A stretch of 26,150 bases of DNA. Source: an uncultured Oscillospiraceae bacterium. Lineage in GTDB: Bacteria > Bacillota > Clostridia > Oscillospirales > Ruminococcaceae. This document shows positions 19,626-26,150 of the stretch, in pieces. A program made the position numbers and the translations under genes. The notes below the pieces were generated by a model. The model was given only the letters and a program-made list of their open reading frames with translations, made no database searches and had not been told where the DNA came from. Positions within the stretch are counted from its first letter, which is position 1. Each line of letters begins with the position of its first letter. The stretch spans positions 1-26,150 of the forward strand of contig CAKSEO010000034.1 in NCBI GenBank assembly GCA_934446565.1, read 5' to 3'.

Positions 19626-20582
19626 ATGAACTATATCATACTTGACATGGAGTGGAATCAGGCGCTCGACCGCGCTCATACGGTGGAGAATCCTATACTG
19701 CTCCGGGGCGAGATAATCCAGATAGGCGCGGTGAAATGCGACGAGAATTTCGACCTCATCGACCGTCTGAAATTAAACGTAGCGCCTAAATACTACAAGA
19801 AAATGAACCGCCACGTTGAAAAGATAACCGGAATAACCAGCGCCATGCTCTCAAAGGGCGAGAAATTTCCCGAGGCTTTCGCAAGGCTCCGGGAATGGTG
19901 CGGTCCGGAATTCCGGTTCATCACCTGGGGATTCGACGACATAGCCATGCTCGCGGACAATCTTGAACTGCACGGGCTCGACCCGCAGTACGGCAGCGAT
20001 TACGTCAACCTCCAGCTCATCTACAAGAATCAGGTGGACGGCGAACGCGTTCAGTGCTCGCTCTCCGACGCGGTGGAAAAGCTGGATATCCCGATGGACG
20101 CCCAAGCTCACGACGCGATGAACGACGCCTGGTTCACCTACGAAGTCTGCCGCAGGCTGGATATGAAGAAAGGGCTTGCGGAGTACGCCGGAATGTCGCC
20201 GGGAGTGCGCCCGGTAATCGCCCGGGAAGCTTTCCGGGATATCCACGATATCCGCACGGTGACTTCCGACAAGAATATCACCGCCATTCCCTGTCCGGAA
20301 TGCGGAAAGCCGCTTGCAAACGGCGAGTGGCTCTCCCTGGGAGCAGTACGCAAGAACAACATCTGCACCTGCCCGGAGCACGGGGAGTTCCTTATCAAGG
20401 TAGTCTGCAAGCGCGCCGCCGCTGACCGCTGGACAGTAACACGCTCCGTCTACAAGTCCGACGACGAGGCGAAGGATTCCTACCTGAAGAAAATAGAAAA
20501 GCAGCACGCCGCCATCGAGCGCCGCAAGGCTGCGGAAAAATCCGCAAAGGAGAAACCGAATGACGAAAACAGTACTGTTTGA
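19626..20582 (+). CDS. DEDDh 3'-5' exonuclease with C-terminal zinc ribbon
   Basis: 318 residues. The exonuclease motifs are Asp7 and Glu9 (LDMEWN), Asp104/Asp105 (TWGFDD), and His162 with Asp167 (AHDAMNDA), the DEDDh set of the DnaQ/KapD type. Residues about 222-262 form a probable zinc ribbon (CPECGKPL ... CTCPEHG), and the tail is a Lys/Glu-rich helix. The substrate is probably RNA or short DNA. The gene begins 12 bases after the ABC-F stop (GGGAG site), and its 3' end overlaps the next start by 23 bases. Confidence 0.85.
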   Translation: MNYIILDMEWNQALDRAHTVENPILLRGEIIQIGAVKCDENFDLIDRLKLNVAPKYYKKMNRHVEKITGITSAMLSKGEKFPEAFARLREWCGPEFRFITWGFDDIAMLADNLELHGLDPQYGSDYVNLQLIYKNQVDGERVQCSLSDAVEKLDIPMDAQAHDAMNDAWFTYEVCRRLDMKKGLAEYAGMSPGVRPVIAREAFRDIHDIRTVTSDKNITAIPCPECGKPLANGEWLSLGAVRKNNICTCPEHGEFLIKVVCKRAAADRWTVTRSVYKSDDEAKDSYLKKIEKQHAAIERRKAAEKSAKEKPNDENSTV

Positions 20583-21264
20583 CCTGGACGGCACTCTGCT
20601 CCCTTTCGAGCAGGACGATTTCATCAAGATCTATTTCAGCGAACTTTGCAAACGGCTTGCTCCAATGGGCTATGAGCCACAGCATGCCGTAAAGTCGGTC
20701 TGGGCAGGCACAAAGGCGATGATAATGAACGACGGCAGCAGGCTGAATTCCGAGGCTTTCTGGGAAACGTTCAACGCAATGAACCCCGGACTTCCCGACG
20801 CGCGCCCGACCTGCGACGAGTTCTACACCCACGAATTCGAAAAGGCTAAAGCGAGCCTGAAATACATACCCGACCACAAGCCGATGATAGAGCGCCTGAA
20901 AGCCGCTGGGCTGCGCGTAGTCCTCGCGACCAACCCGATATTCCCGCTGGACGGAGTACGCACCCGCATGGCATGGGTGAACCTCACTCCTGAGGATTTT
21001 GAGCATGTAACCTGGTACGATAACAGCACCTACTGCAAGCCGAACCCGAAGTATTTCCAGGAGATACTGTGCAAAATAGGCGCAGTACCGGAGGAGTGCA
21101 TAATGGTCGGAAACAGCGTTTCCGAGGACATGGTTTCCGAAAAGCTCGGTGTTAAGGTGTTCCTCGCGAACGAATTCGTCGAGAATCCTGACAAGCTGGA
21201 CTACAGCGGCTACCCGCAGGGCAGCATTGCCGACGCGGAACGCTTCATTATGGAAAATCTGTGA
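20560..21264 (+). CDS. HAD-superfamily hydrolase
   Basis: 234 residues with the four HAD motifs: FDLDGT with nucleophile Asp8 and Asp10; LATNP; the Lys in CKPNPKYF; and VGNSVSEDM. A helical cap lies between motifs I and II. It is a phosphoglycolate-phosphatase or nucleotidase-like phosphatase of unknown substrate. AAAGGAG lies inside the end of the upstream exonuclease gene. It is the last gene of the ABC-F operon. Confidence 0.85.
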   Translation: MTKTVLFDLDGTLLPFEQDDFIKIYFSELCKRLAPMGYEPQHAVKSVWAGTKAMIMNDGSRLNSEAFWETFNAMNPGLPDARPTCDEFYTHEFEKAKASLKYIPDHKPMIERLKAAGLRVVLATNPIFPLDGVRTRMAWVNLTPEDFEHVTWYDNSTYCKPNPKYFQEILCKIGAVPEECIMVGNSVSEDMVSEKLGVKVFLANEFVENPDKLDYSGYPQGSIADAERFIMENL

Positions 21265-21274
21265 CAAATACGAA

Positions 21275-21304
21275 AATCGCTCCGCACCGGCGGGGCGATT
21301 TTTT
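21275..21304 (+). terminator. Terminator of the ABC-F operon
   Basis: An 11-bp stem AATCGCTCCGC/GCGGGGCGATT (one wobble) with a 4-base loop, then TTTT. Confidence 0.85.
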
Positions 21305-21340
21305 CCGGGGGATTTTTCCCGGGTTGGCATAATCTTTGCA

Positions 21341-21369
21341 TTGAATATAGCCCCTGAATGAGGTATAAT
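21341..21369 (+). promoter_or_regulatory. Promoter of the Cys-rich peptide gene
   Basis: TTGAAT, 17 bases, TATAAT; the transcription start is expected near 21376. Confidence 0.7.
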
Positions 21370-21414
21370 AGTGTTATCCCTTCCCAGGGAAATTCAACAG
21401 GAGGTAAACGATCC

Positions 21415-21495
21415 ATGTGCAATTTCTTTAAGGCATGCAACTTCGAGCAGATCTGCGATATTCTCAAGGCATTCTGCAGCGGTTTCGGTTTCTAA
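21415..21495 (+). CDS. Solitary 26-residue Cys-rich peptide
   Basis: An ATG seven bases after AGGAGGTAA opens a 26-codon frame with its own promoter (21341-21369) and terminator (21550-21577), so it is a complete one-gene transcription unit. The peptide has four Cys at positions 2, 8, 14 and 21, with spacing of five, five and six residues. It has six Phe, a central amphipathic stretch FEQICDILKAF, and a GFGF end. There is no signal peptide and no Gly-Gly leader. It could be a metal-binding or membrane-active microprotein, a regulatory peptide, or the precursor of a modified peptide; no maturase lies nearby. Confidence 0.65.
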   Translation: MCNFFKACNFEQICDILKAFCSGFGF

Positions 21496-21549
21496 ACCGT
21501 GCTCCATGACAACATAGTTCTGACGTAATATCAGCCTATACATAGGCTA

Positions 21550-21577
21550 AGCCCGGGACACTCTGTCCCGGGCTGTT
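21550..21577. terminator. Terminator between the peptide gene and rlmA
   Basis: A perfect 11-bp stem AGCCCGGGACA/TGTCCCGGGCT with a CTC loop, followed by GTTTCTATTT. It serves the peptide unit and possibly the convergent rlmA. A smaller hairpin AGCCTAT/ATAGGCT lies at 21533-21548. Confidence 0.85.
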
Positions 21578-21599
21578 TCTATTTAAAGGAGAACTTCCA

Positions 21600-22475
21600 T
21601 CACTTCACGCGATAGCACAGCACCTGGAATTCCGTTTCGGTTTCGAAGCTGTCGTGGGTTCCGAACCAGCTGTACAGCCTGCTGCTGTCGTGCTGGGAGG
21701 TCTTGTAGTAATACGGCGTCATGGTGAACAGCGCGTTCAGCAGCTCCTGGCTCGTCAGCCGCAGTGTGGATCGCACCTCGCGCTTTTCCAGAAACTCCAT
21801 GCCCTCGACGTCGTAGGGCTTGACCTCGTTGAGACGCGGCTGGTCGTACAGCGCCGCTTTCAGCCCGTAGAGATGACGCTCCCCGGGAATAGCGGTCAGT
21901 ATAACCCCGCCGGGCTTTACGACACGCAGCAGCTCCTCACGCTGGAACGGCGCGAATATCACCGCCGCCATGTCCGCGCAGTGCTCCTCCAACGGAAGTC
22001 TGAACACGCTCGCCGCTGCGCAGAATATATCCCGCTTTACGCCGTTCGCGTTGATACGGGAGTGCGCCGCCGCAAGTACGTTCTTCGAGATGTCCACGCC
22101 GATCATCCGCATTCCGGGTACGGCGTCGTACATCCCTACCGTGTAGTAACCCTCGCCACAGCCGCAGTCCAACATCGTGACCGGAGTTGGCATATCCGCT
22201 GCGTACTTTGCGGCGCATTCGCACAATGCGTCCCGCAGTCCGGAGTAGGCTCCGCTGTCGAGGAACAGCCTCCTTGCCTGCGCCATCTCCTTGCTGTCGC
22301 CGGGGTCCTTGACGTTTTTATGCTGGGTCAGCAGCAGGTTGACGTACCCCTTTGCCGAGATGTCAAAACAGTGCCCCTTCGGGCAGCGCAGGGTCTTTCC
22401 GTCAGGCGTCAGGCGCGGCGGGTGGGAATTTTTTTCGCCGCATACCGGGCAGGTCAGGGGAAGTGAGTTGTTCAT
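21600..22475 (-). CDS. rlmA: 23S rRNA (guanine) methyltransferase RlmA
   Basis: 291 residues. The N-terminal zinc finger uses Cys9, Cys12, Cys31 and His35 (CPVC ... CPKGH), followed by KGYVNLLLTQHKNVKDPGDSKEM, a block diagnostic for RlmA. The SAM site is MLDCGCGEGYY, then IGVDISKNVL, and PFQREELLRVVKPGGVIL downstream. RlmA methylates G745/G748 in 23S rRNA helix 35; the Gram-positive form, TlrB, affects tylosin sensitivity. CGGAGG precedes the ATG. Its leader, from the promoter at 22869-22897, passes through the hairpin mosaic. Confidence 0.9.
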   Translation of the reverse strand: MNNSLPLTCPVCGEKNSHPPRLTPDGKTLRCPKGHCFDISAKGYVNLLLTQHKNVKDPGDSKEMAQARRLFLDSGAYSGLRDALCECAAKYAADMPTPVTMLDCGCGEGYYTVGMYDAVPGMRMIGVDISKNVLAAAHSRINANGVKRDIFCAAASVFRLPLEEHCADMAAVIFAPFQREELLRVVKPGGVILTAIPGERHLYGLKAALYDQPRLNEVKPYDVEGMEFLEKREVRSTLRLTSQELLNALFTMTPYYYKTSQHDSSRLYSWFGTHDSFETETEFQVLCYRVK

Positions 22476-22515
22476 AGGGGGTTCCTCCGGGAAAAGTGAT
22501 ATTTAAATTCGGAAT

Positions 22516-22864
22516 TCTTAATTCGGAATTCGGAATTAATGTGTCCGGCTTTGCCGGACGCAGCTTGTCGAAAAAATCGAATTTGCCCGCGTAGCGGGCT
22601 TTTGAAATCCGTTTTTTGCTCCGGGTTTCCCGGGGCAAAAAACACTTCTATCCGCACAAGTGTCTAGGCTACGCTGGCGACACCCTGCGGGCTTACGCTG
22701 GTTTGTCGGCAACGCCGACAAACCGTGCGCGCAGGGCGGATGTTCGGCGGAAAAGTCACTTTAGTGACTTTTTCGACGGTCTGTGTCCGGCTTTGCCGGA
22801 CGGATTTCAATTAAATTACATTTAGATACGTCCCGCGCAGCAGGACACCGAAATTCCGAATTAA
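22516..22864. repeat. Composite element of short hairpins
   Basis: About 350 bases bounded by AATTCGGAATT-type repeats at 22519-22537 and an inverted copy near 22851-22864. Inside are successive perfect or near-perfect hairpins: GTCCGGC-TTT-GCCGGAC (22543-22559), GCCCGC-GTA-GCGGGC (22585-22599), a 14-bp stem with TTT loop (22612-22642), the 11-bp stem with AAC loop (22700-22724), AAAAGTCACT-TT-AGTGACTTTT (22751-22772), and a second GTCCGGC hairpin (22785-22801). The part 22700-22783 is identical to 13-96. It is non-coding; the open frames through it are accidental. Confidence 0.85.
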
Positions 22865-22868
22865 TACT

Positions 22869-22897
22869 ATTATATCCTATCACAGTAACATAATCAA
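22869..22897 (-). promoter_or_regulatory. Predicted promoter of rlmA
   Basis: On the minus strand: TTGATT, 17 bases, TATAAT. Transcription would begin near 22862, right at the edge of the hairpin element, giving a leader of nearly 390 bases. Confidence 0.6.
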
Positions 22898-22985
22898 GGG
22901 TTATTTTAGCGTTCAAATTGTAGATGTTGCACAAAACAGAATCTGGAATTTGTATATCGAGCAATAAAAAACTTCACAAAACCGG

Positions 22986-23014
22986 TTGATTTTTGTACAG
23001 CTTTACTATATAAT
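22986..23014 (+). promoter_or_regulatory. Promoter of the EF-G-like gene
   Basis: TTGATT, 17 bases, TATAAT, about 50 bases before the ATG. Confidence 0.75.
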
Positions 23015-23072
23015 AGAAACATGGAGTTCGAAAACAAACGGGCTGCAAATATTCAAATTCGGAGGTCTACCT

Positions 23073-25094
23073 ATGACATTCACTGCTGACAAAATCAGAA
23101 ACATATTACTTGCCGGCCACGGCGGAAGCGGAAAGACCGCATTAGCAGAAGCTATGCTGTTCAAATCAGGCGCAACTGACAGAATGGGCAGCACCAACGA
23201 GGGCAGCACCGTAAGCGACTTCGACCCGGAGGAGATACGCCGCAAAATTTCCATCAACACTTCCCTCGCCGCGACAGTATGGCAGGACACCCGTATCAAC
23301 ATCATCGACGCGCCGGGTCAGTTCGACTTCATCGGCGGAATGTACGAGGGTATCCGCGCCGCTGAATCCGTGATAATCACGGTCAACGGCAAGGACGGAG
23401 TGTGCCCCGGCACCATCAAGGCGTACGACCTCGCCGCAGGTCAGAACAAGGCGAGAATGCTCGCCGTTACCTGCATGGAAGTCGAAAACTCCGACTTCTA
23501 CAAAGTACACACCCAGCTCAAGACCGTTTTCGGACCGTCGGTATGCCCGATAGTCGTTCCGTATGATAAGAACGGTCCCGTTGAAGCTTACATAAATCTG
23601 CTGACGATGAAAGCGTACAAGTACGACAGCAAGGGCGTTCCGACTGAAGTTCCCATGCCCGCGTCCGAAAACCGTATAGCAGGTCTGCGCGCGTCTATGG
23701 CAGAGGCAGTAGCTGAAACCAACGAGGAATTCATGGAAAAGTTCTTCAGCGGCGAGGATTTCACCCACGACGAGCTTGTAAAGGGTATCCACGACGGCGT
23801 TGCGAGCGGCGCGATAACTCCACTGGTATGCTGCGCTAACGACACGCTCTCAGGCGTTGACATGCTGCTGGACGCTGTAGTTTCCATGCTCCCCTCCCCC
23901 AATGAGCGGAAGCTTGAGGTACTTGACGGCAAGGTGCTCGATTATGACGAGAACAAACCGCTCAAGGCTTTCGTGTTCAAGACGGTCGCTGACCCGTTCG
24001 TAGGAAAGATAAGCATGCTCAAGATAGTTCAGGGCAAGCTCACCGCGGGTGTTTCCGCTGTCAACGCAACATCCGGAGAGACTGTCCGCATTGGAAAGCT
24101 GCTGAAGCTCACCGGAAAGAAGCAGGAGGAGATATCCGAGGCGCTCGCCGGAGATATCGTAGCAGTTACCAAGCTTGAAGCAGCGACCAACGACACGCTG
24201 TGTGCTCCGGACGCTGTTGCTGCGCTCGCGCCGACGGAATTCCCGCAGGCGTGCTACTTCCGCGCAGTCAATCTGGCTGGCGGCGGCGACGAGGGCAAGC
24301 TCTCCGGAGCTATCCGCAGACTGCTTGAAGAGGACCCCACGCTGAAATACGTCCACAATCACGAAACTCATCAGCGCATGATAGGCGGTCTCGGCGACCA
24401 GCACCTTGACGTTGCCTGCGCAAAGCTGAAGTCCAAATTCGGTATGGAAGTGAAGATGTCCGAGCCGAAGATCGCGTACCGTGAGGCTATCCGCAAGCCG
24501 GTGACGATCGAGAGCAAATACAAGAAGCAGTCCGGCGGCCACGGACAGTACGGTCATGTCAAGATAGAATTCGAACCGTACGACGGCGACGATCTGCTGT
24601 TTGGCGAAAAAGTGTTCGGCGGCGCCGTTCCGAAGAATTTCTTCCCGGCGGTCGAGAAGGGATTGCAGGAAGCTGCGGAGCACGGCTCCATCGGTGGCTT
24701 CCCGGTAGTACGTCTGAAAGCCACTCTCATTGATGGAAGCTACCATCCGGTGGACAGCTCCGAAATGGCGTTCAAGACTGCTGCTTCGATGGCGTTCAAG
24801 GACTGCATGAAAGAGGCGCAGCCGTATCTCCTCGAACCCGTAGACAGCCTGAAAATAACTCTCCCGGACGACAAGCAGGGAGACGTTATGAGCGTGCTTT
24901 CAAAGCGCCGCGGCTCTGTACTGGGAATGAACTCTATCGGCAATGGAATGAGCGAGCTTCTTGCGGAAGCTCCTGAAGCTGAGCTTTCAGATTTCGCGCT
25001 GACCCTCCGTCAGATAACCCAGGGTCTGGGCGAATTTACAGCAGAGTTCGCAAGGTACGACATGCTGCCTCCCGGAATCGAAATAAAATCCTGA
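23073..25094 (+). CDS. Elongation factor G-like translational GTPase
   Basis: 673 residues from the ATG after GGAGG; the longer frame would start in the promoter. Domain order is that of EF-G: GTPase domain with P-loop GHGGSGKT (15-22) and switch I region (SDFDPEEIRRKISINTS); domain II; then EKGLQEAAEHG and the C-terminal domains including KRRGSVLGM. It is the FusA2-type paralogue found in many bacteria, not the main EF-G. Two positions are unusual: the G3 motif is DAPGQ (79-83) with Gln in place of the catalytic His, and the G4 NKxD motif for guanine recognition is replaced by TCME (133-136). Domain IV has the extended KYKKQSGGHGQYGHVKIE loop. Nucleotide specificity or turnover may be altered. 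Confidence 0.88.
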   Translation: MTFTADKIRNILLAGHGGSGKTALAEAMLFKSGATDRMGSTNEGSTVSDFDPEEIRRKISINTSLAATVWQDTRINIIDAPGQFDFIGGMYEGIRAAESVIITVNGKDGVCPGTIKAYDLAAGQNKARMLAVTCMEVENSDFYKVHTQLKTVFGPSVCPIVVPYDKNGPVEAYINLLTMKAYKYDSKGVPTEVPMPASENRIAGLRASMAEAVAETNEEFMEKFFSGEDFTHDELVKGIHDGVASGAITPLVCCANDTLSGVDMLLDAVVSMLPSPNERKLEVLDGKVLDYDENKPLKAFVFKTVADPFVGKISMLKIVQGKLTAGVSAVNATSGETVRIGKLLKLTGKKQEEISEALAGDIVAVTKLEAATNDTLCAPDAVAALAPTEFPQACYFRAVNLAGGGDEGKLSGAIRRLLEEDPTLKYVHNHETHQRMIGGLGDQHLDVACAKLKSKFGMEVKMSEPKIAYREAIRKPVTIESKYKKQSGGHGQYGHVKIEFEPYDGDDLLFGEKVFGGAVPKNFFPAVEKGLQEAAEHGSIGGFPVVRLKATLIDGSYHPVDSSEMAFKTAASMAFKDCMKEAQPYLLEPVDSLKITLPDDKQGDVMSVLSKRRGSVLGMNSIGNGMSELLAEAPEAELSDFALTLRQITQGLGEFTAEFARYDMLPPGIEIKS

Positions 25095-25113
25095 TAACGG
25101 AGTATAAACTTTG

Positions 25114-25139
25114 GAGCAGGACAACATTCTGTCCTGCTC
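25114..25139 (+). terminator. Hairpin after the EF-G-like gene
   Basis: A perfect 10-bp stem GAGCAGGACA/TGTCCTGCTC with a 6-base loop. It has no T-run directly after it, so it may be a weak or factor-aided terminator. Confidence 0.6.
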
Positions 25140-25168
25140 CGGAGGTATGAAATTTTGTAGGGTATCAT

Positions 25169-25903
25169 TTAAAGCGCGGGATACTGCTCGTCAGTGACCG
25201 GCTCCTGCCACTCGTTGGAGCAATTATCGCCCGGTACCTCAACAGCAAGGTGAGAGAACCAGCTTCCCGCAGTTGCTCCATGCCAATGCTTAACGTTGGC
25301 GGGAATGGTAACGACTGTACCGGGGGTCAGTTTCTGAGCAGGCTTTCCCCACTCCTGATACCAGCCCTCGCCGTCAACGCACACCAGTATCTGCCCGCCG
25401 CCCTTATCAGCGTGGTGGGTATGCCAGTTGTTGCGGCAACCCGGTTCGAATGTGACGTTTGCGATAAATACGGTCTGCTTCGGGTCGGTAAGCGGTTTGA
25501 GGTAGGAATTTCCGGTGAAGTACTTAGCGTAAGTAGTATTCGGCTCGCCCTGTCCGAAAAATCCGCCGTGCTCGTCGGTAATGTCGTCAGCGTAGACCTC
25601 CTTTGCCTGGCGGAATGCTGCCCAAGCGTTCGGCCAGCCTGCGTAAAATGCGATATGCGTGAGCATCTCGGACATCTCGGTGCGGGTCACGCCGTTCTTG
25701 CGTGCCTCTTTCAGATGGTAGGTCAGTGAGCTGTCAGTTATTCCCTTACCTATCAGCGCGGATACAGTCACGACTGAGCGCAGCTTTAAGCTGAGCTTAT
25801 CCTCCCTGGACCACACTTCGCCAAAGAGTATATCGTCGTTAAGATGTGCAAATTCCGGTGCAAACTCACCCAGTGCGTCATGGCCTGCTGTCTGCTTTAC
25901 CAT
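25169..25903 (-). CDS. Carboxymuconolactone decarboxylase-like / cupin fusion protein
   Basis: 244 residues. Residues about 10-105 form an AhpD/CMD-like helical domain (HLNDDILFGEVWSREDKLSLKLRSVVTVSAL, then MSEMLTHIAFYAGWPNAW), though without the C-x-x-C of AhpD peroxidases. Residues about 140-230 form a cupin barrel with metal-ligand motif 1 (NNWHTHHADKGGGQILVCVDGEGWYQ) and motif 2 (PANVKHWHGATAGSWF). It probably acts on a small oxidised or aromatic metabolite; the substrate is unknown. It is a single gene from a strong promoter with AAGGAGTG before the ATG. Confidence 0.85.
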   Translation of the reverse strand: MVKQTAGHDALGEFAPEFAHLNDDILFGEVWSREDKLSLKLRSVVTVSALIGKGITDSSLTYHLKEARKNGVTRTEMSEMLTHIAFYAGWPNAWAAFRQAKEVYADDITDEHGGFFGQGEPNTTYAKYFTGNSYLKPLTDPKQTVFIANVTFEPGCRNNWHTHHADKGGGQILVCVDGEGWYQEWGKPAQKLTPGTVVTIPANVKHWHGATAGSWFSHLAVEVPGDNCSNEWQEPVTDEQYPAL

Positions 25904-25936
25904 AATAGATCACTCCTTATTTTATTTTCTGTTCTG

Positions 25937-25965
25937 ATTATATCGCGTTTTACCTGCAATGTCAA
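25937..25965 (-). promoter_or_regulatory. Promoter of the CMD-cupin gene
   Basis: On the minus strand: TTGACA, 17 bases, TATAAT. Perfect consensus. Confidence 0.8.
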
Positions 25966-26066
25966 ATACTTATAGTGTATTGTATTTCATGCCTGATAGG
26001 CATGCTTGGGTCTAAAGGGGTTGAAAACTATAATTTAACGTTGCAGGAACTGTATAATTTACTGCA

Positions 26067-26139
26067 ACTCCCAATTGGGAGTCAAGGGGGGCGCGCCCCC
26101 CTTGCGAGTCGAGGGCAGCGCCCTCGTCGCCGTAGGCGA
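26067..26139. repeat. Second hairpin mosaic at the right edge
   Basis: Consecutive palindromes: ACTCCCAATTGGGAGT (26067-26082), a 20-base perfect palindrome of G/C blocks (26084-26103), GAGGGC-AGC-GCCCTC (26111-26125) and TCGCC-GTA-GGCGA (26127-26139). The organisation matches the element at 22516-22864 but the sequences differ. The window ends inside it. A hairpin CATGCCT/AGGCATG (25989-26005) precedes it. Confidence 0.75.
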
Positions 26140-26150
26140 AACCTCCGCGC

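Noticed and set aside
22402..22638. Open frames running through the hairpin mosaic
   Set aside because: Their sequence is dictated by the palindromic repeats, and they lack start signals.

Overview
The window looks like chromosome of a strictly anaerobic, spore-forming, low-to-mid GC Clostridia bacterium of the Ruminococcus/Oscillospiraceae kind. This rests on spmA/spmB and a SpoIID-like lipoprotein, a reverse rubrerythrin, an AbrB-type regulator with a zinc-ribbon tail, strong GGAGG ribosome sites, and sigma-A promoters that nearly all have a 17-base spacer. This is inference from gene content; no rRNA or tRNA is present to name the genus.

Layout. (1) 126-743: plsY-like acyltransferase. (2) 953-10622: a complete integrated mobile element of about 9.6 kb, bounded by an identical 26-bp direct repeat. 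The right copy is the last 26 bases, including the stop codon, of a reverse rubrerythrin gene, so the element inserted into that 3' end and restores the reading frame. It holds a HigB/HigA-type toxin-antitoxin operon with a small third gene; a YafQ-type toxin operon with an RHH protein; a divergent GC-rich operon of small proteins including a HIRAN protein; a HUH rolling-circle replication initiator; an excisionase; a two-repressor switch with face-to-face promoters; and a tyrosine integrase with an embedded Cro-like HTH domain. Two small RNAs are predicted from paired promoters and terminators: one opposite the rep leader and one between the small HTH gene and xis. (3) 10598-25903: host genes. 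These are reverse rubrerythrin, a SpoIID-like lipoprotein, citrate synthase with mscL, a divergent CCA-adding-enzyme homologue, spmA-spmB, abrB, an operon of ABC-F protein, DEDDh exonuclease and HAD phosphatase, a solitary 26-residue Cys-rich peptide gene, rlmA, an EF-G paralogue, and a carboxymuconolactone decarboxylase-cupin fusion.

How it fits together. The element appears able to excise (Int and Xis), replicate as a rolling circle (Rep plus a possible counter-transcript), choose between quiescence and activity (XRE repressor against a small HTH protein), and keep itself in the population (two TA modules). No conjugation relaxase, coupling protein or capsid gene is seen, so it is best described as an integrative element with a Rep gene; transfer would need a helper.

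Other notable structure: mosaics of short perfect hairpins with 2-4 base loops lie at 13-96, 22516-22864 and 26067-26139. The large one sits between the predicted rlmA promoter and the rlmA start. Three host proteins (ABC-F, EF-G-like, CCA-like) lack otherwise near-invariant catalytic or nucleotide-binding residues.
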